Positions 61,901-64,000 of a stretch of DNA of 64,000 nucleotides are shown here, piece by piece. Where the stretch lies: the NCBI GenBank assembly GCA_902729315.2, contig LR746268.1, positions 4,023,501 to 4,087,500 on the forward strand, given 5' to 3'. Source of the stretch: Spirodela intermedia (taxonomy: Eukaryota; Streptophyta; Magnoliopsida; Alismatales; Araceae). A program made the position numbers and the translations under genes. How positions within the stretch are numbered: position 1 is the stretch's first letter; each line of letters begins with the position of its first letter. Under the pieces are notes generated by a model. It searched no databases. It worked only from the letters and a program-made list of their open reading frames with translations, and was not told the origin of the DNA.

Positions 61901-63241
61901 GGTCTGTAAGTTATTATTTTAATTATCTTCTGTTCGTTGACATAGGGCAGACATGCCACTGAAGAAGGTTTGAATCAAGAAAGGTTTGATAAAAATCTAA
62001 CTTATAGTTATACTATTGTATTAGTAATATTCTCTCTTTGTTACTGTATTGATTTTCCTTCAACAACTAGATACATGATGCTTTGGAAATTCTGTGAACA
62101 AGAAAAAAAGACTAAAAGAAGGTAGTTCAAACAGATGCAAATCAATTATACCTCAAATTTGACATTCTTAAACCGCAATTTTTTACCACGCCCAATTAAG
62201 ATGATAATTGGCAGAGTTCCAGGAGACTTGTTTTTGAGCTCAGAATCAGTAATCAAATGTATTGCCCCACCACAACCATCATATATAAATTCGTCAATAC
62301 CACAGCCATCAACAATTAATCGCCTTTGTGGAGAAAGATATACGACATTGCTTTGCTGCAAATAGATAGATTCCAACAGTATGATGTCCTCACATTTCGT
62401 TAATGGATCATTCTCTGGATGCATCATTTCCTCCCTACCAGTCACCACACCAAGAGCAGGTACAAAAAACTCAACCACTGGAAGAAGAAAGTCCAAAACA
62501 ACAAGTATGCGTGGTTGCTGGATGCGGATAACTAAGGATTGGGAGGATGACCGCTGATGGTAGTCCATAATCAACATGGTCAAAATAGGGGTTTCAGCAT
62601 CAGCTACAGGTCCTATGCATCTGTTAGAAACATCATTCGAAGACCACATCTTAGAATGATAAGAACATATCCCTTGCCTAGAAACATCAGAAGAAGAGCC
62701 GAGCATCAAACGCATTTCAGGCTTTGTATCATGGCGTATGTCCAATATTGACAACTTGGGAATTGTTAAATAGATATCAGTTTCAAACAATGACGTTGTT
62801 CGATATGACAACCAGAGACCTTCAAGCTGCAAAAATGGAGTAACAGTGACCAATCATTCAGCTGTTAAAATAAATGCATGAAAAACTGATAAATTATTGT
62901 AGCCAATTACAAGAGGAAAAATTAATTTAAGGTGAAAGAACGGAGGAAAACTTAGTTCAAGATGGAAAACTCACAGCAATATGAGCCAATTGAGATTCCT
63001 CATCAAGACCATTACGTAAATCTAACAAAGCAGTATGAATTTCAAGAGAAATTATAGCAATAGTCCGTGACAGGAGGATTTGACTATTAAGCTGGACTTT
63101 GTCAGCAATAATGCGCATTGAGTCCTTTGGAGCATCACGGAAGCTAGGAGGAAGTCTAGGTTCCTCAGAAATATTCATATAAACACAATCCAGAATTACA
63201 TTGTACTCCTTGTCAGACATAATGCAATGCAATAAACCAAC
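36222..63241 (-). CDS. VPS13: VPS13-family bridge-like lipid-transfer protein, C-terminal 2,761 residues
   Basis: Exons (genome order): 36222-36326, 36420-36707, 36866-37024, 37599-37955, 38081-38302, 38535-38661, 38746-38888, 39008-39251, 39336-39866, 39940-40127, 40201-40356, 41210-41296, 41409-41862, 42413-42489, 42591-43418, 43504-44004, 44093-44223, 52220-52274, 53272-53475, 53558-53827, 53907-54087, 54260-54423, 54505-54663, 54823-55141, 55223-55603, 55669-55977, 56805-56889, 57097-57392, 58881-58984, 60829-61047, 62152-62826, 62975-63241. They total 8286 nt, divisible by three. The order of segments follows Arabidopsis At4g17140-type VPS13 from memory. The chorein/PH N-terminus lies beyond position 64000. 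VPS13 proteins move lipids at membrane contact sites. Domain blocks are listed separately. An 8-kb intron (44224-52219) carries a copia element. Confidence 0.94.
36714..36806. repeat. (GA)n microsatellite forming a VPS13 polypyrimidine tract
   Basis: About 46 GA units on the plus strand. On the VPS13 strand they read (CT)n and run up to tttcag|CAATCA, the acceptor of the exon ending at 36707. They make up most of the 158-bp intron 36708-36865. Confidence 0.95.
39940..41862 (-). other. VPS13: VPS13 SHR-BD (adaptor) region
   Basis: Exons 41409-41862, 41210-41296, 40201-40356 and 39940-40127 encode [58 protein letters not shown] and the following beta-rich segment, typical of the SHR-binding/VPS13 adaptor-binding domain. 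In plants this region is named for binding GRAS proteins such as SHORT-ROOT; whether this copy does so is not known. Confidence 0.75.
43227..43418 (-). other. VPS13: DysF-like Trp/Arg-rich segment within VPS13
   Basis: At the start of exon 42591-43418 the translation has [32 protein letters not shown] and [10 protein letters not shown]. The W...GWAYG...RRRRWVR layout is that of dysferlin-type DysF domains found in peroxins and TECPR1. I infer the same fold; similar residues occur in the Arabidopsis relative as I recall it. Confidence 0.65.
45070..45342 (+). repeat. 5' LTR of the VPS13-intron copia element
   Basis: 273 bp, bounded TG...CA. It is about 64 bp longer than its partner because of extra sequence in its 3' half; the first 150 bp match closely. 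Confidence 0.9.
45343..45353 (+). other. Primer-binding site of the VPS13-intron copia element
   Basis: TGGTATCAGAG immediately after the LTR, complementary to the 3' end of initiator-Met tRNA, the standard copia primer. Confidence 0.9.
45529..45651 (+). repeat. Three 41-bp tandem repeats in the copia leader
   Basis: Units start CACCATCATCGTTTCTTGA at 45529, 45570 and 45611. The first unit contains CCATCA...TGATGG, able to form a 6-bp stem. Confidence 0.88.
46480..47370 (+). pseudogene. Copia gag/protease-to-integrase remnant
   Basis: [15 protein letters not shown]-like codons near 46480 suggest a decayed gag zinc knuckle. The open frame 46855-47370 carries the pre-integrase segment ([19 protein letters not shown]). 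Frameshifts and stops separate the parts. Confidence 0.75.
47429..47617 (+). pseudogene. Copia integrase-core remnant
   Basis: Contains [19 protein letters not shown] and [15 protein letters not shown], the region around the second and third catalytic acidic residues of copia integrase. It ends at an in-frame stop where functional copies continue. Confidence 0.85.
48183..48347 (+). repeat. Five 33-bp tandem repeats encoding an 11-residue unit
   Basis: Five 33-bp units of the type GATCTGCCTGATGTAGCAG plus ATGCCCATGAATAG. Each would encode DLP(D/N)xADAHxx, but several units carry an in-frame TAG. The array lies between the integrase and RT remnants. Confidence 0.92.
48575..49140 (+). pseudogene. 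Copia reverse-transcriptase remnant with altered catalytic box
   Basis: [20 protein letters not shown] near 48860 corresponds to a conserved RT block. The catalytic box reads YVND at 49126-49137 where active copia has YVDD. Many stops are present. Confidence 0.82.
49213..49960 (+). pseudogene. Copia RT C-terminus and RNase H remnant
   Basis: [15 protein letters not shown] and [20 protein letters not shown] (49213-49533) are the copia RT end. Downstream [38 protein letters not shown] and [10 protein letters not shown] belong to RNase H, with stops between. Confidence 0.88.
49965..49975 (+). other. Polypurine tract of the VPS13-intron copia element
   Basis: TTGAGGGGGAG directly before the TG start of the 3' LTR, as expected for plus-strand priming. 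Confidence 0.85.
49976..50184 (+). repeat. 3' LTR of the VPS13-intron copia element
   Basis: 209 bp, TG...CA, matching the LTR at 45070-45342 except for a deletion in its 3' half and scattered substitutions. Confidence 0.9.
50484..50572. repeat. Three imperfect direct repeats in the VPS13 intron
   Basis: The word CTTGTAGTCAACACACA (with GTTGACACACA and GTCGACACACA variants) occurs three times with flanking TTAAGTAAA. Units are roughly 29-31 bp. Confidence 0.75.
52220..53475 (-). other. VPS13: C2-like domain of VPS13
   Basis: Exons 53272-53475 and 52220-52274 encode [35 protein letters not shown] and [19 protein letters not shown]. The W/N-E-F-F sequence followed by a final beta strand is typical of a C2 fold inserted in plant VPS13. 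The 997-bp intron between them (52275-53271) shows nothing else. Confidence 0.75.
54823..57392 (-). other. VPS13: VPS62 (DUF946) repeats within VPS13
   Basis: The motif W.P.AP.GY..LG(C/D) occurs four times: [56 protein letters not shown] and [18 protein letters not shown], across exons 56805-56889, 55669-55977, 55223-55603 and 54823-55141. Exon 57097-57392 leads into them. This is the plant-type VPS62 module carried by some VPS13 proteins. Confidence 0.85.
57393..62151 (-). other. Long VPS13 introns around exons 58881-58984 and 60829-61047
   Basis: Introns 57393-58880, 58985-60828 and 61048-62151 are AT-rich. Open frames inside them (for example 57655-58056 (-), 60038-60319 (-) and 60365-60565 (+)) show no family features. 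A purine-rich patch lies near 58690-58750. No mobile element was recognised. Confidence 0.6.
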
Positions 63242-64000
63242 CTGCACAATTTTAGATGATCAACTCGTGGACTAAACAAAGGTGGTTCATTCAATGTAAA
63301 ATCTCAGCAACGTCAACCAGTAGCAGAAATCGAGATAACATAGTAATGAAAATGCATAAACCAAATAATCTAAAGGCAACAGGCTTAATCTGCAACTAAA
63401 TACTCATGGAATTAAATTCACAGGGAAGAGTACTAGATCAATGAAGATTGGATATAACAAATGATAGCGAAATTACACCAAAGTAAAACATGAGTAAAAC
63501 AGCAAGAAATATACTAAAGGCAAATATGCATTGAAAGTTTATAAAATAATAAGAATTTATTCTATCATGCAATTTAGCACCATACTTCCTTATGACTAAT
63601 TGAAACTATGATATTGCGAGTAGTGAGAACATACGAGGAAAATTCTCATCAACCTTCAGTAGAGACATTGCCAATGAGAATGAGACAACTCACAAATCAT
63701 ACTTTCTACTCTCTTCTATCTACAAACATTTCCTGTCACTGCTGCTGATCCCACAGTTTCTCACTCACTATCGAGCACAGTTAGATGGAGTGATTTGTTT
63801 GGAAGGAATGATATCATATCACGGTATACAAAACATATTTTCAAAAAATGCTTCTGGTTTAGATGGAATAGATTTATTATTCTTGAACAAGAAAAAAATA
63901 TATGTAACTTTCGCAGAAAAAATGAAAAATATAACTCACTTGCCAAAATGAAATGAAAAAAAAGATCCGTCTGAAGGTTTCTCTGTAAATCTAATAGGAT
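63242..64000 (-). other. VPS13 intron running off the right edge
   Basis: Upstream of the exon ending at 63241 (gtgcag|GTTGG acceptor) there is only AT-rich sequence to the end of the window. I could not identify the next upstream exon with confidence. Confidence 0.55.

Noticed and set aside
1-64000. CRISPR arrays, bacterial operons, tRNA or rRNA genes
   Set aside because: None seen; all repeats are microsatellites, minisatellites or retrotransposon parts, and all genes are plant nuclear type. A tRNA scan was not possible by eye over the whole window, so a tRNA could have been missed.

Overview
The window is nuclear DNA of a flowering plant. It holds interrupted genes with plant-type GT-AG introns, P-class pentatricopeptide (PPR) genes, a plant-type FAN1 nuclease, a plant VPS13 protein, long AT-rich introns, many (CT)n/(GA)n microsatellites and two decayed Ty1/copia retrotransposons. 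I cannot name the species. No RNA gene, CRISPR array, bacterial operon or virus was seen. It reads as ordinary gene space, and nothing in it looks like a wholly new system.

Layout: (1) 80-1722 (+) is the 3' part of a P-class PPR gene resembling Arabidopsis At3g53170. (2) 3977-9672 (-) is a complete nine-exon WD40 gene (445 aa) with a GC-AG intron. (3) 9673-11497 is a GC-rich head-to-head promoter region. (4) 11498-28875 (+) is a complete 14-exon FAN1 gene (978 aa: UBZ, HIRAN, VRR-NUC). An 8.7-kb intron carries an antisense copia element at 18813-24380. (5) 28876-31008 is intergenic and holds a dense cluster of W-box cores at 30355-30724. (6) 31009-33096 (+) is an intronless 695-aa PPR gene of 17 motifs, the first 14 alternating exactly between 35 and 37 residues. 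(7) 33097-36221 is a convergent intergenic region. (8) 36222-63241 (-) is the C-terminal 2,761 residues (32 exons) of a giant VPS13 lipid-transfer protein. Its N-terminal part lies beyond the right edge, and an 8-kb intron holds a second antisense copia element at 45070-50184.

The genes do not form a pathway. FAN1 is a DNA-repair nuclease, VPS13 acts at membrane contacts, the PPR proteins are probably organelle RNA-binding factors, and the WD40 protein is uncharacterised. Exon junctions were placed by eye from splice consensus, reading frame and remembered similarity to Arabidopsis proteins. Summed exon lengths are divisible by three for all three multi-exon genes whose stop lies in the window on a full or partial model (FAN1 2937 nt, WD40 1338 nt, VPS13 8286 nt), which supports the models. 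The most interesting observations are the alternating PPR architecture, the W-box cluster upstream of it, a (CT)n microsatellite that forms the splice-acceptor tract of a VPS13 intron, the GC-AG intron, and the two antisense intronic copia copies.
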